Shown here in pieces: positions 36,971-47,605 of a stretch of 64,000 bases of DNA. The DNA lies in NCBI GenBank assembly GCA_014529385.2, contig CM043964.1, forward strand, positions 844,997 to 908,996. Reading direction: 5' to 3'. Under the pieces are notes generated by a model. That model ran no database searches. It saw nothing but the letters and a program-made list of their open reading frames with translations, and was not told the origin of the DNA. Source of the stretch: Adiantum capillus-veneris (lineage: Eukaryota > Streptophyta > Polypodiopsida > Polypodiales > Pteridaceae). Numbering within the stretch: position 1 is the first letter of the stretch; each line of letters opens with the position of its first letter. The position numbers and the translations under genes were made by a program.

Positions 36971-37224
36971 AAACTTTTTTATAAAAATTTAAATTTTACT
37001 ACTTAAATTTAAAATATTCCACGCGAAATTGATTTTAAATTCAAGTTTACCACAAAAAGATATCATTATACCACCTAAATTCAAATATGCAAACCTCAAA
37101 TCATTATATTGTACATAAATTCAAACAAATTCAAATTAACAAGCCTAAACTGATATTAGTTTGCATAGATATGAATTTATCACACCTAAATTATGTCACC
37201 ATGTTAGAGAGAGTGGTTAGAGAA

Positions 37225-37340
37225 TTTGAACAAGGTCCACCACTTGTCCAACCTAGATACCAAGAAGGATTGAGTGTACAAGGTATTGTTTGGAGGTCCT
37301 TATAGTCCACTGGTCTCAAGGTCCACCACTTGTGGTAAGG
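37225..37340. repeat. Two isolated satellite cores
   Basis: GGTCCACCACTTGTCCAACC near 37233 and GGTCCACCACTTGTGG near 37319 are embedded in otherwise unique AT-rich sequence, in main-array orientation. Confidence 0.8.
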
Positions 37341-37782
37341 GTCACCAAAAAGTGTATATATTCATCCAAAGAAATACACGTATTTTTGGTCTACATGTCC
37401 TAGTTTAAACCATTTATGTCCATTAGGTGTATCACTAAACAACACTACTATTTTTGAGAAACAGAAGTTACAATCATATCTACAAATGGATTAGAGGAAA
37501 ATCAGCTCAGCATACATCCAGAACTCGCTACAAGAATCGACTTTAACAGATCACGCAAGTAAGTCTTCCATTCAATTTTACTAGTATTACAATGTGTTAG
37601 TTATTTGTGATATTTATGTATGTATATATACTATGTGTGCATATCGTAATTAAGTGTAATTGTGTATCTGCATTATGTATGAGTATTACAATGAAATAAC
37701 ACAAATATACATACATACACATAGATAACACAGACGCACACATACATGAGCATGTATTTTCAAGAGAGAGATAGCAAGATAC

Positions 37783-37788
<6 letters not shown>
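37341..37788. other. Unique AT-rich stretch, no gene seen
   Basis: No ORF of note and no repeat beyond scattered TATG/CATA runs leading into the (AG)n tract. Confidence 0.5.

Positions 37789-37820
<32 letters not shown>
37789..37820. repeat. (AG)n microsatellite
   Basis: An uninterrupted AG run of about 16 repeats, just upstream of the 90-bp minisatellite. Confidence 0.9.
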
Positions 37821-37824
<4 letters not shown>

Positions 37825-37856
37825 ATACCTGTTTTTTAGAGAGAGGAGAGAGAAAG

Positions 37857-38115
37857 ATAACAGATTTCATTGTGTTTATGTATGTGAAAGAGAGGAAGAC
37901 GATGTATGGGAATATGTGCACGTATTTTCAAGAGAGAGACAACAAGATAACAGATTTCATTGTGGTTATGTATGTGGAAGTGAGGAAGACGATGTGTGGG
38001 AATATGTGCATGTATTTTCAAGAGAGAGACAACAAGATAACAGATTTCACTGTGGTTATGTATGTGGAAGAGAGGAAGACGATGTGTGGGAATATGTGTA
38101 TGTGTGCGGGGATAC
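37857..38115. repeat. 90-bp minisatellite, nearly three copies
   Basis: ATAACAGATTTCATTGTG starts at 37857, 37947 and 38037, an exact 90-bp period. Because 90 is divisible by three, the plus strand keeps one frame open through all copies (37872-38267, 131 codons), giving a 30-residue peptide repeat containing ERKTMCGNMCMYFQERD. No known domain; probably not a gene. Confidence 0.85.
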
Positions 38116-38560
38116 TTTTAAACTATGTATATCTATCTTTTGACGAGAGAGTGTGTGTGCAAGAAGAGTTACAGAGAATCATCTTCTCTATATGGAGAAA
38201 GACAGAGAGTGTGAGAGAGAGAAATACCTGTTTTTTCTCTATTCGTGAGGTGTGCAATGTCTCCTGAGAAGACTGCCCGATCCTGCCCTTCTGGAAAGCG
38301 TTGTGTACGCTGCTGTTTCTTTATCTTGTGCACGAACTTTCAATCCTGTGCACTCCACCTGTGTGTTGTGTACGATGCCGAGCTTGCTCCTCTACGCGCG
38401 CGTATACTCCAATTGTGTGCGATCCGTGTGCGCTTTCTGTGTGTTTGCTGCTCGCCTACTTTCTCTGTGTGTGTTGCTCGTGCGCTCTCTGTGTGCCTAA
38501 TCTTGATAGGGTTTATTAGAATGCCACGTATGCTACAAGTCCATGTTTTATCATAGGATT
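38116..38560. other. No gene recognised; GTGT- and CTGT-rich stretch
   Basis: Several overlapping plus-strand ORFs are rich in Cys, Val and Leu because of TGTGTG-like sequence. None shows a domain or a convincing start. Confidence 0.45.
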
Positions 38561-38579
38561 AAAAAAAACAAAAGCAATA

Positions 38580-38860
38580 TAAAAAATTAACCAATTCACA
38601 CGGAGCTGCCCTCGACCCCGCCCGGCAGTCGCACTGGGAGGCGATAAGGGACTGCCGCCCCTTGACCCCGCCCGGGGCGCTGCCCCAGGACCCCGCCCAG
38701 AACAATATCCCAAAATCAACCTCCCAAGCCCCGCCATCGAGAGCGCTATATTCTACATCCCCATCAAGAGCGCTACCCCCAAACCTCACGTGGAAGCGCT
38801 GCCTTGTCACCCCATTGTGGCATTGCCCTAAGACCTCGCATCTGGAGTGCTAAATGGGAA
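38580..38860. other. GC-rich block with repeated GACCCCGCCC motif
   Basis: An abrupt GC-rich segment in AT-rich surroundings. GACCCCGCCC occurs at about 38614, 38663 and 38689, with GCGCTGCCCC-type segments between. Similar GGGGCGCTGCCCC-type blocks are, from memory, common in dispersed plant repeats, so this is probably a fragment of a transposable element; the family was not identified. Confidence 0.5.
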
Positions 38861-38989
38861 CATTCTTCATTAGTGAAATTTTGAACATAAATTATATTAG
38901 CATATACTTAAATATAATACAAATATTAACATATTAGCTATACTACTAATTTACTATAGCAGTTCTAGATTATGTCCCATACTATATTT

Positions 38990-39379
38990 AAGGTGCCAAA
39001 GGTTTGGCCTTATGGTCCTAGATTTAGCCAAGTGGTCAACACATATAGGACCAAGTGCACACTGTGCCACAAAACTTGGCCACCACTTCACTTGACAAAG
39101 TTTAGGCCACATGGTCAATCCTAATTTTCCAATGTTCTTATTATGTCACCTTTTGCCTCGTGGAAAACCTAGGCTTGTTTTCACATACTCAGGCACTTCA
39201 AGCCACAATAAATTGTCATTACTCTTCGGCAACCCTTTTGTTCAATTCTTTGAAAAAACATTGTTTAAGGCCACCCTAAACCATTTTCATTTAGGGGTGT
39301 CTAAAACTAGCTTTTTGACAATTCGAGAAGAAAATGGTCCAAGTTTTATACTTAGTTTTAACCACTTGACCAATTCAAA
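38990..39379. other. Unique or very diverged sequence
   Basis: Weak core-like strings (GGCCACCACTTCACTTG, TTAGCCAAGTGGTCAAC) hint at old satellite. A 117-codon plus-strand ORF (39111-39464) has no recognisable domain. Confidence 0.35.
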
Positions 39380-40960
39380 TATTGGAAAGCAAGGTCTTGT
39401 AATACTTTTCTTTGGACATCACACATTAAAACTAGGTCCCTCACTTGTCCAAGCTATGCTCTAATACAATAAAGGGCTTTTGGTTTCAAGATGCACCACT
39501 TTCCCAACCTTGATTCCATTAAAGAAGCTAGCTCTACTTAGACATTTAATAGCAAGGTCCTGTAGCAGTTCAGATTGAACATTTTCCATGGCAGCTAGGT
39601 CCACCACTTATCTAAGCTATGCTCTAATAGAGTAAGGGGGTTTTGGTTTCAAGATCCACCACTTGTCCAAACTTGATTTGGGAAGCAAGGTCCTATAATA
39701 GTTTGCTTTGGACATTCACCATTACAACTAAGTCCACCACTTCTCCAAGCTATGTTCTAATACACTAAGGAGGTTTTGGTTTCAAGGAGAACCACTTGTA
39801 CGACTTTGTTTTTGGAAGTAAGGTCTTTACATAGTTCACCTTGGACCTTGGACATTGGATACTACAACTAAGCCCACCACTTGTCCAAGATATCCTCTAT
39901 ATATAGCCAAAGGGTTTGGGTTTCAAGATTCACCACTTTTCCAACCTTTCTTCCATTAAATAAAGGAGGGGCATTATAACTAGGTCCACCACTTGTCCAA
40001 GCTATGCTCTGATATAGAAAGGGGATTTTGGTTTCAAGGTCCACCACATGTTCAACCTTTCAAGACTCAAGGGATACTTGGACATTGGAAAGCATAGTCC
40101 TATAGTAGTTGATAGGTGGCAGTGGGTATTACAACTAGGTCCAACCTATGCTCTCATATAGCAAAGAGGCTTTTCTTTCAAGGTCCACCACTTGTCCAAC
40201 CTTGCTTCCATTAAAGAAATGAGGGGCTACGTAAACATTGGCAAGCAAGGTAGAAAGGTCCTAAGGTGTTTCACCTTGGATATTGGGCATTATAACTAGG
40301 TCCACCACTTGTCCAAGCTATGCTCTGATAAAGAAAGGGGATTTTCATTTCAAGGTCCACCATGTGTTAAACCTTTCTAATATAGAAAGGGGATTTTCGT
40401 TTCAAGGTCCACCACGTGTTCAACCTTGAAAGACTCAAGGGATACTTGGACATTGGAAAGCATAGTCCTATAGTAGTTGATAGGTGGCAGTGGGTATTAA
40501 AACTAGGTCCAACCTATGCTCTAATATAGCAAAGAGGCTTTGGTTTCAAGGTCCACCACTTGTCCAACCTTACTTCCATTAAAGAAATGAGGGGCTACGT
40601 AAACATTGGCAAGCAAGGTAGCAAAGTCCTAAGGTATTTCCCCTTGGATATTGGGCATTATAACTAGGTCCACCATTTGTCCAAGCTATGCTCTGATATA
40701 GAAAGGGGATTTTTGTTTCAAGGTCCACCACGTGTTCAACCTTGAAAGACTCAAGGGATACTTGGACATTGGAAAGCATAGTCCTATAGTAGTTGATAGG
40801 TGGCAGTGGGTATTACAACTAGGTCCACCACTTGTCCAACCTATGCTCTCATATAGCAAAGAGGCTTTGGTTTCAAGGTCCACCACTTGTCCAACCTTGC
40901 TTCCATTAATATAGCAAGGAGGATTTGGTCTCAAGGTTCACCACTTGTCCAACCTATGAA
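39380..40960. repeat. Satellite subfamily B with ~316-368-bp order
   Basis: The core GGTCCACCACTTGTCCAA is kept but the linkers differ from the main array: AAGCTATGCTCTAATA, GGGGATTTTGGTTTCAAGG, GGACATTGGAAAGCATAGTCC, AGTTGATAGGTGGCAGTGGG. The segment with GACATTGGAAAGC recurs at 40081, 40449 and 40765 (spacings 368 and 316 bp). This block abuts the intron upstream of the DUF7869-type gene. Confidence 0.85.
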
Positions 40961-41049
40961 AACCTTTTTCATGTTGTAGCATGATTTTTTGTTTGAAGAG
41001 TATTTTTCTATAACTATGGATTTAACAATGTAATCTTTTTACTTACAGG

Positions 41050-41784
41050 ATGGACTTTGAATCTGGGGAGAAAGTACATATGATACTTGACAATGAAATC
41101 GTTGGTATTGGTTGTGTGTGTAGAACAGATCCAGATTCCACTTGTGGTGGTACAAAGATAGGGCTGGGAAATGTCTCCATACTAGTGGAGGAATGCTTGA
41201 AGGATGTGGTCCTACCTTTTCCTACAATGGATACTTCATCTCTCCAAGGCTCATTATGGAGTGCTGTTCGATGGTCAAAGATTCTTTTGCAATCTTTTGT
41301 ATTAAATGGGAACTTAATTGATCCACACGAAAGCTACAATGGTGATGAAGAACATGATCATTCTGATCCTCTAGTTACAGATGCAATACCTATGACAAGC
41401 CCAAAATTTGAAGCAATGATTCGAGAGTCTTGGAGAAATCAGAGGGTCCTTTTAAAAGATGACACAATGATGCAAACCATGAATGAAGGGACCATCTTAT
41501 ATGTATTTCCACATGATTATGTCAACTTTCAGGAACTTGGTCCTAATTGTGTGGGTGTGGGTATTGAAAGAGAAAATGCAAGCATTGATGATGTGGTTGA
41601 AGTGGGTAGCATCACTTTGCTAAAGTGGCCCATCAAGAAGACAACAATGTTGAATGGGAGCCCATTACAACGCTTTGTTCCTGTTGATGGCATGCATGCT
41701 ACATATGAGGATGTATCCAACGATGGCAATGTTGGAAAAAAACTTGATGGGAGTAATGCTGTCCGGTTGTCAAGGAAGAGATGA
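41050..41784 (+). CDS. DUF7869-type gene, first ORF (DUF8039-like N-terminal part)
   Basis: A 244-residue ORF, first of three in one frame. Its start region VHMILDNEIVGIGCVCRTDPDSTCGGTKIGLGNVS and the later LWSAVRWSKILL resemble a domain found in the N-terminal part of plant transposase-related proteins (DUF8039-like; by memory, moderate confidence). The middle is acidic (DEEHDHSDPL). A strong splice acceptor, CTTTTTACTTACAG, ends at 41048, one base before the ATG, so the gene has an upstream intron and the real start may lie in an earlier exon to the left. The ORF ends at TGA 41782-41784, then nine bases, then the ATG of the next ORF in the same frame. It has no frameshifts, unlike most genes here. 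Function unknown; probably part of the same protein or transcript as the next two ORFs. Confidence 0.6.
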   Translation: MDFESGEKVHMILDNEIVGIGCVCRTDPDSTCGGTKIGLGNVSILVEECLKDVVLPFPTMDTSSLQGSLWSAVRWSKILLQSFVLNGNLIDPHESYNGDEEHDHSDPLVTDAIPMTSPKFEAMIRESWRNQRVLLKDDTMMQTMNEGTILYVFPHDYVNFQELGPNCVGVGIERENASIDDVVEVGSITLLKWPIKKTTMLNGSPLQRFVPVDGMHATYEDVSNDGNVGKKLDGSNAVRLSRKR

Positions 41785-41793
41785 TACACTTTC

Positions 41794-43758
41794 ATGAACA
41801 GGACTCAAAAATCAAAAGCAGCACCAGCTTCGACTTTTTACCTTTCAAACAAATCAATTCAAAGGGTATCATGCATTGATTGTTGTGCACAAAAATGCTG
41901 CCAATTTGCAGATCGTGATATAGTGACAAGGTTACGACAACAATTTTGGGGAGAGTCTCAAAAATCACGCACTAATTATGTTTATGATGTTCTTTCTATA
42001 TGTTATCTGAAATATGAGAAGTCACGATACCAATTCAGGCTAAATGTCTCTATTGTTTGTTGTAGAGCATGGTATGAGCTACATGGAATACCAAAGACAT
42101 CATTTTATCGATACAAGGAGAACTTTGAAAATGGTGTGCGCCAATATGTGCATGGGAACACATGTACATTGAGAAGGGGACTTCAACATACTAGTTTAGC
42201 AAGAGCACTACTAAATGAGTTTGTAGAAAACAACTCTGAGAAGATACCACATAGAAGTAGAACACTGCTAGATGGCTCAAGAGAGACTCAATTGGTGATT
42301 CCATCAACATACAAACAAGTGGATATTTTATGTGAAATCAACACGACACTTGACCAAATGGGCTATGAGAAGAAGCTATCCCAATCTTCTTTTGGTAGAA
42401 TTTGGAACAAAGAGTACCCACATGTCACTTTAACAAAGACGAGTGAGTTCTCTAAGTGCAATATTTGTAGCTCAATCAAGGCAAGGTTAGAAGCTAAACC
42501 TTATCTTGAAGAGAGAGCTCTTCTCTTGAGGGAGAGAGAAGTTCACATGGCACAACAAAAGAGTTGCAGAAGCCTATATTATGCATGGCGCACGTATTCA
42601 GAAACTCAACCACAAAAATATGTATGCATAATCCATGATAAGATGGATCAAAAGAAGACTGCCATTCCTAGATTACGCATTGTTCCCAAGGGTGTGGATT
42701 CAAGATATAATCTGCAGGTGGCATTGATTGGCATGATCACTCATGGACATGGAGAAGGTCATTACGGACACTTTGTCTTGAATGGTTTGTGGCCAGCTGA
42801 TCCAAATCTTACAATTGGCTCAATTGCTAATTGTTTACATAACCTCGAGAGGATAGATAAGCATCCTCTTGGTGATCTAGTAACAAATGGACTTCCAAGG
42901 AGCAATATTTCACTACTACATGCTTTGAACTCAAGGGATGCTTTGGACTACCATAACTTGAGTGATGGAAAAGAGCCCATTGTGCAGTCGCCAGAAATTG
43001 CAGAAGAGGAATTGGGGTCAACATTTCACAGATTGCCAGAGAACTTGTTGCTACAATTGGATAATTGTGCAGGGGAAAACAAAAATCGATACTTATTTGC
43101 CTATTTGTCAATGCTTGTTGCAAGGGGTGTTTTCAAAACCATTCAGCTGGGATTTTTAATGGTTGGGCATACACATGAGGACATAGACGCCATGTTTAGT
43201 AGGTTTTCAGAGAAGTTGAGAGTTACACAAACCTATACTTTGCCACATTTGATGGATACATTACGAAACAGCTCATCTTCATCTCCAGCTCCATTTTCTC
43301 TCACAAAGATCCCCGATTTCAAGCAATATTGTGATGGCTATCTTTGTGATGGACAAGACATACTTGTTGGACATTCCAAACCGCTTCAGTTCAGGTTCTT
43401 TATGCAGGATGAGACACCAATGATGCAATATAAGGCACATGTAGGTGTATCAAGTTGGAGTGGAAGTATTCGCCTTTGGAAAACAGACACAGAAGGCAAG
43501 CCAATGTTACCACATGGAGATCCACCTCTAGTACAAATGGCGGAGTATGTCAAGGCCCACGAAGAAGTCATTTTGGGGCTAAAGAACTATATAAAATTTT
43601 GGAAAAATTTAGGGAATGGTTCAAGTATTCCGCGATATTATAGACCCGTGATAGATTATTGGAGTAAGGTAATTGAAGAGATTGGAAAATCAATCATATC
43701 AGAGGGAGTCTTGTATGAAATGTTTTGGCCAAAAACTCAAGAATATTCTCACCTATAA
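41794..43758 (+). CDS. DUF7869-domain protein, RNase H-fold transposase-like
   Basis: A 654-residue ORF with the hallmarks of DUF7869 proteins. Order: a Cys-rich N-terminal segment CIDCCAQKCCQF (about 28-39); a helical DNA-binding-like stretch with RAWYELHGIPKTSFYRYKE; KCNICSSIKARLE (about 225); HDKMDQKK (about 282); LQLDNCAGENKNRYLF (about 420); and GFLMVGHTHEDIDAMFSR (about 455). The acidic residues in the last three blocks are spaced like the catalytic acids of DDE/RNase H-fold transposases, which I infer is the ancestry; activity is not proven. No stops or shifts interrupt it. It starts nine bases after the TGA of the ORF before it and ends at TAA 43756-43758, nine bases before the next ATG, all in one frame. 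No terminal inverted repeats were found, so it may be a domesticated gene or a transposon with unseen ends. Confidence 0.75.
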   Translation: MNRTQKSKAAPASTFYLSNKSIQRVSCIDCCAQKCCQFADRDIVTRLRQQFWGESQKSRTNYVYDVLSICYLKYEKSRYQFRLNVSIVCCRAWYELHGIPKTSFYRYKENFENGVRQYVHGNTCTLRRGLQHTSLARALLNEFVENNSEKIPHRSRTLLDGSRETQLVIPSTYKQVDILCEINTTLDQMGYEKKLSQSSFGRIWNKEYPHVTLTKTSEFSKCNICSSIKARLEAKPYLEERALLLREREVHMAQQKSCRSLYYAWRTYSETQPQKYVCIIHDKMDQKKTAIPRLRIVPKGVDSRYNLQVALIGMITHGHGEGHYGHFVLNGLWPADPNLTIGSIANCLHNLERIDKHPLGDLVTNGLPRSNISLLHALNSRDALDYHNLSDGKEPIVQSPEIAEEELGSTFHRLPENLLLQLDNCAGENKNRYLFAYLSMLVARGVFKTIQLGFLMVGHTHEDIDAMFSRFSEKLRVTQTYTLPHLMDTLRNSSSSSPAPFSLTKIPDFKQYCDGYLCDGQDILVGHSKPLQFRFFMQDETPMMQYKAHVGVSSWSGSIRLWKTDTEGKPMLPHGDPPLVQMAEYVKAHEEVILGLKNYIKFWKNLGNGSSIPRYYRPVIDYWSKVIEEIGKSIISEGVLYEMFWPKTQEYSHL

Positions 43759-43767
43759 AGCACTACA

Positions 43768-44232
43768 ATGAATTTGCAACAAGGAGCAGAAAGATTCCTA
43801 GGCCTTGAAGAGTTGAACGATCATTTTTGTGGGCCTCAACGAGATAGGCCAAGGGAAGAGTTTGACCCTATGTCTGATGTGCACCAAGGTGACTTTCTTA
43901 TGCTTGTTCCGAGTGACACAGAAATCTATCCAGTGTGGCTTGCAATGGCTTTATCTGACATTGATAATGAGCCTACATCACCAAACTACAGAAAACTCTT
44001 GATTCAATATTGGGCACCTTGCACGAGAAAAAGTGGGATGACAGATACTCAAGCTTACAGTAATTGTTGGAAGGGTTATTGGGCTATCAACTATAAGGAC
44101 CCACAAGTGTGGGAAACTATAGATGCAATTGTTTGGTCCTGGAGACCCAACAAAGAAGGACCATTTTCTAGAATAAAGATTCCAGAAAGACATGCTCTAA
44201 AAGCCAAAGAAGGCCTCACTCGTGCACATTAG
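43768..44232 (+). CDS. DUF7869-type gene, C-terminal ORF
   Basis: A 154-residue ORF in the same frame as the 654-residue ORF, separated by one TAA and nine bases. The block DFLMLVPSDTEIYPVWLAMAL, then LLIQYWAPCTRK, CWKGYWAINYKD and ETIDAIVWSW, matches the pattern I associate with the C-terminal end of DUF7869 proteins (a small beta-rich module that reads like a chromo/BAH-type fold). This suggests the three ORFs were or are one protein of about 1,050 residues. It ends at TAG 44230-44232. The downstream 250 bases look like 3' untranslated sequence; no clear AATAAA was seen. Confidence 0.6.
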   Translation: MNLQQGAERFLGLEELNDHFCGPQRDRPREEFDPMSDVHQGDFLMLVPSDTEIYPVWLAMALSDIDNEPTSPNYRKLLIQYWAPCTRKSGMTDTQAYSNCWKGYWAINYKDPQVWETIDAIVWSWRPNKEGPFSRIKIPERHALKAKEGLTRAH

Positions 44233-44479
44233 CCACACTTGGATCAAAGTTCAGATATGGTATCAAATGTGGAGTAGAATTATGTGGAGCTTCTATTGTG
44301 ACTATACTAGTCAATTTGTAAACAAAATCTTTTTTGTATCTTCCTTCGTTTTATGTAATTTATAGTTATTCTTCAAATCCATGTGTTGTACATCCTCTTG
44401 ACTTTTGGTGTTTATCAACACCACAATCCTATGAGATTTTCACTTTATTTACTAGCCACACACCTCAATTTTTCTCACT

Positions 44480-46828
44480 TTAAGTGGAAAATTCCCAAAT
44501 TACATGAATTCGGTCGATTTGGAGATTCCCATAATGTGAGATTTTTACCAAAATACCTAATATGGTCTTTCTTGTTGAAACTGTCCCAGAAGTGCTCAAG
44601 TCGGATCAGACCCTTATTATTCAGCTTCCTTGCTGTCTCAATCCAATAGGGAGTTTGTGGCGGATCTACAACTTTGGAGAGCCAGGGGGACCAATGTAGG
44701 ATGGAGTTCTTGAAGTATCTGGCTTCTTCCCCCCACTTTAAGACTCATGCTACTCTATTGCATTTTCTTACCAAACACCCTGAGTTGCCCCCCAGTCTTA
44801 ATGTAGACCACGCCGGGGCAAGCAGCTTGTCATGAACCTCCACCCCTATCCACTTTCCTCCCTTCGAGCCAAGTTTAGTTGCTTCTATCATATCTCTGAT
44901 CATAACTGCCCAAACTTGATCGTGTTTAGCGAAGGAAACAAAAAATTTGGTGCAACAAGATTCTACATGTGTCACAAGGTTAAGAATCCCGAGGCTTCCT
45001 TGATTCCCCAGCCGAGCAACAGATTCCCAACTGGCCCATTGCCATGGCCTGGAAGATTTCGTGTTATTTTTCCATAAAAATGTTTTTACTGGGTTAAGAA
45101 CTCTTTCCAGTGACACTTAGCCATCTTGAGAAGTGGGCTAGTGAAGGCAATATAAGGAATCAGGAAGGCATTCATCACTTTTATCCAACTTGGGAATGGG
45201 AGAAGAGAATACTCCCACCTTCTCATTTTTGTTTTGATTTTTTCAAGCACCCACTCGGATCTTTGCTTGTGAGTTGCATCCACCCCCAAGGGGGCTCCCA
45301 GATGTCTAAAGATCTTTCCTTTTGTGACAATCTCTCCTGACCAGACAGAAGGATCATGAGTCATTTTCTGAGGAAATCATCCTTGACTTCTCTATATTAC
45401 ACTGGGACACCAAAGCTACCGAGAACATTTGTACAATCTCTAGAGCTTTTCTGATGACCTAGGGGCACGCCTTCAAGAAGAGGAGAGAATCATCTGCAAA
45501 ACGTTTTGCCAGGAGTTTTCTATTTCCTGGTAAAACAAGGACTTGCACCTCCCCGCGTTCCGCACTAGCATCGAGCGTCGTGATTAAAGGATGTGATTGT
45601 ATGGCGAAAAGTAGGGGGGTAAGAGGGCATCCCTGTTTAATAGACATTTTAACCTCAAAAGAGCCTACAATTATACTGTTAAATAGGAGATCTGACTAGC
45701 TTCCATCCCCCATTACACGAACCATCCGACAAAGGAACGGCCCAAAGCCTAGAGCTTCCATGGTGGCTTCTATATATGTCCATGTTATTCTATCATAGGC
45801 CTTATCCAGGTCCAACTGCAGCAGAATGCACTCCTGCTTTGTGATAGTTGCATATTCTATGCCCACCATTGCTGCCAAGATGTTATCGTATATGGACCTT
45901 CCTTTAATGAAACCATGTTGATGGGGGGAGATGAGTCTGAGGGCCACTGCTTTAGCTATAATTTTGTAGGCCAATGACATCATCGTTATAGGCCGCCAAT
46001 GTTGAAGTTTAGAGTAGCAGATTTGTTTTGGGATGGGCTTGATAAGCCCTCTCTTCACACTCATCTCCAACGACCCTTCGACCATGGATTTATTGGCCAA
46101 ACTTGTGATTGGGGCCTTGAGATCATCCCAAAATTCTGTGTAGGCCATCCCATCCCAACCAGGGGACTTTTCCTTGCCAAGGGCTTGCACTGCTAGTGAA
46201 CATTCGTGTTCGGAAAATGCCCGTTCCAAGTTATTAGCTTCTGAGTGGGGAATTTCCTTTTTAACACTCTGTAGTAAGGTCCCTCTGGCTTCCTCCACTT
46301 CTTGGGACTAGGTCTCCGGTCGTCCAATGATTTGACTGAGATAGCTCAACATCATACCAGCCATTTCGTCCTGGTTATGAACTGTTGTCCCTTTCTCATC
46401 ATCGAGCGAGCGGACATGGCCCGGGCTCTTCTTGATTTTTAGAGCCCTAGAAAAATAAGCTTGATTGGAGGCTTCCTGTTGCAAATAAATCTCCCTAGAG
46501 AGAAGTCTAGCCTTTTTTATATCTTCTACCCGCTTATTAGCGAGGTTCGATTTGGCTTCAAGCCATCATTTGTGTTCGCCCTCAGTAGCATGCCCATTGG
46601 CTTTATAATGGTAAGCAATTGTACCTCTGCTGCAAGATGCAACAAGTGATCCTCACTATCTTTCTTGATTTGGGGGCCCGGGGTTTTTATTGCTTTCTGG
46701 ATGCTCCGAGCAAAGAGGTCCCATGCATTGTGCTTGTTGAGGTCGACATCTTTTTTTAGCTTACCCAATGCTTTCTTGGCAATATTCTTGAATAGAGGGT
46801 CTTTGAAAAGGTGTGCCCCTGTGACCAA
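44480..46828 (-). pseudogene. LINE ORF2, reverse transcriptase region, fragmented
   Basis: Pieces in order: linker (46828-46526), RT fingers/palm (46298-45696) with GLIKPIPK, HWRPITMMSLAYKIIAK, HQHGFIKGRSIYDNI and LDLDKAYDRITW (first catalytic Asp), then IKQGCPLTPLLFAI and KRFADDSLLF (the FADD active site, 45647-45459), and the connecting region (45364-44745) with FRHLGAPLG and NPVKTFLWKNN. Stops or shifts separate the pieces (for example after GDGS at 45696), so no enzyme is made. The reading fades near 44480. Confidence 0.8.
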
Positions 46829-47062
46829 CAGTGTTTTTTAACCTCTTGGGGCCTGCTCCTCCTCTTTATTCTACTTAAACTGAATGTGCAGAGGAATGTG
46901 GTCCGAGAGGATTGTTGTTGGGACTACCTTCATTTCCATCAGCGTCGGTATCCAGTCAGCTTGGTGTGAGCAATAACATCTTTCCAGTCTGGACGCAGTG
47001 CGGGCATACTAAAGTCTTGTGTAGGTGAACCCAAGCGTGCTGTTCCATGGGCCAACATCCCA

Positions 47063-47605
47063 TTAGTCGATCATTGCCCACTTTTTGCACAAACTTTGCC
47101 ATTTAGAACTTTCTGATCTAGCCAGAACACTCGAGGATCCTGTTCTATCCTTGCTCTTTTCTACCATGTTAAAGTCACCAACCAACAACCACTCCCCTTC
47201 AATAGGGGTATCTCTGAGATGCATCCATAGTTTGGCTCTATCTTTTGCGTTGCAAGGGCCGTACACATTCACAATGGTGAGGGGACGCCCATCCCATCTG
47301 ATTTTAATCCCCAGGATCTTGCCGGATGGGTGGTTAAGAACCAACTTCGGCTCCAATTCTCTGTCCACAATGCTGAGGACTCCACTGAAGGTGTTATTTC
47401 CTTCTCCATAGAATACCAGTTTCTTTCCTAGCATCTGCTTTCTCTTGCTATGGGCTTCTAGATGGTGTTCCTGAATGGCCCAAAAGTTGATTGTCTTCTC
47501 CTTTTTTATTTCCTCCCATAAAAGGGTACTCTTCTTCCGGGTTTTCAACCCCTTTACATTCCAAGATTGGATAGTGAGTGACTCCATCATTAATACATGG
47601 TTCAT
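47063..47605 (-). pseudogene. LINE ORF2, AP-like endonuclease
   Basis: The 180-residue N-terminal end of ORF2. Endonuclease motifs are intact as far as the frame goes: IQSWNVKGL (Asn), FWAIQEHHLE (catalytic Glu), LVGDFNMVE (Asp/Asn). The enzyme nicks target DNA to prime reverse transcription. The frame is lost after KKWAMID, and the final SDH part is not in this ORF. Confidence 0.8.

Noticed and set aside
38245-38556. Cys/Leu-rich plus-strand ORFs
   Set aside because: Three overlapping frames are open because of TGTGTG-like composition; no domain, no convincing start.
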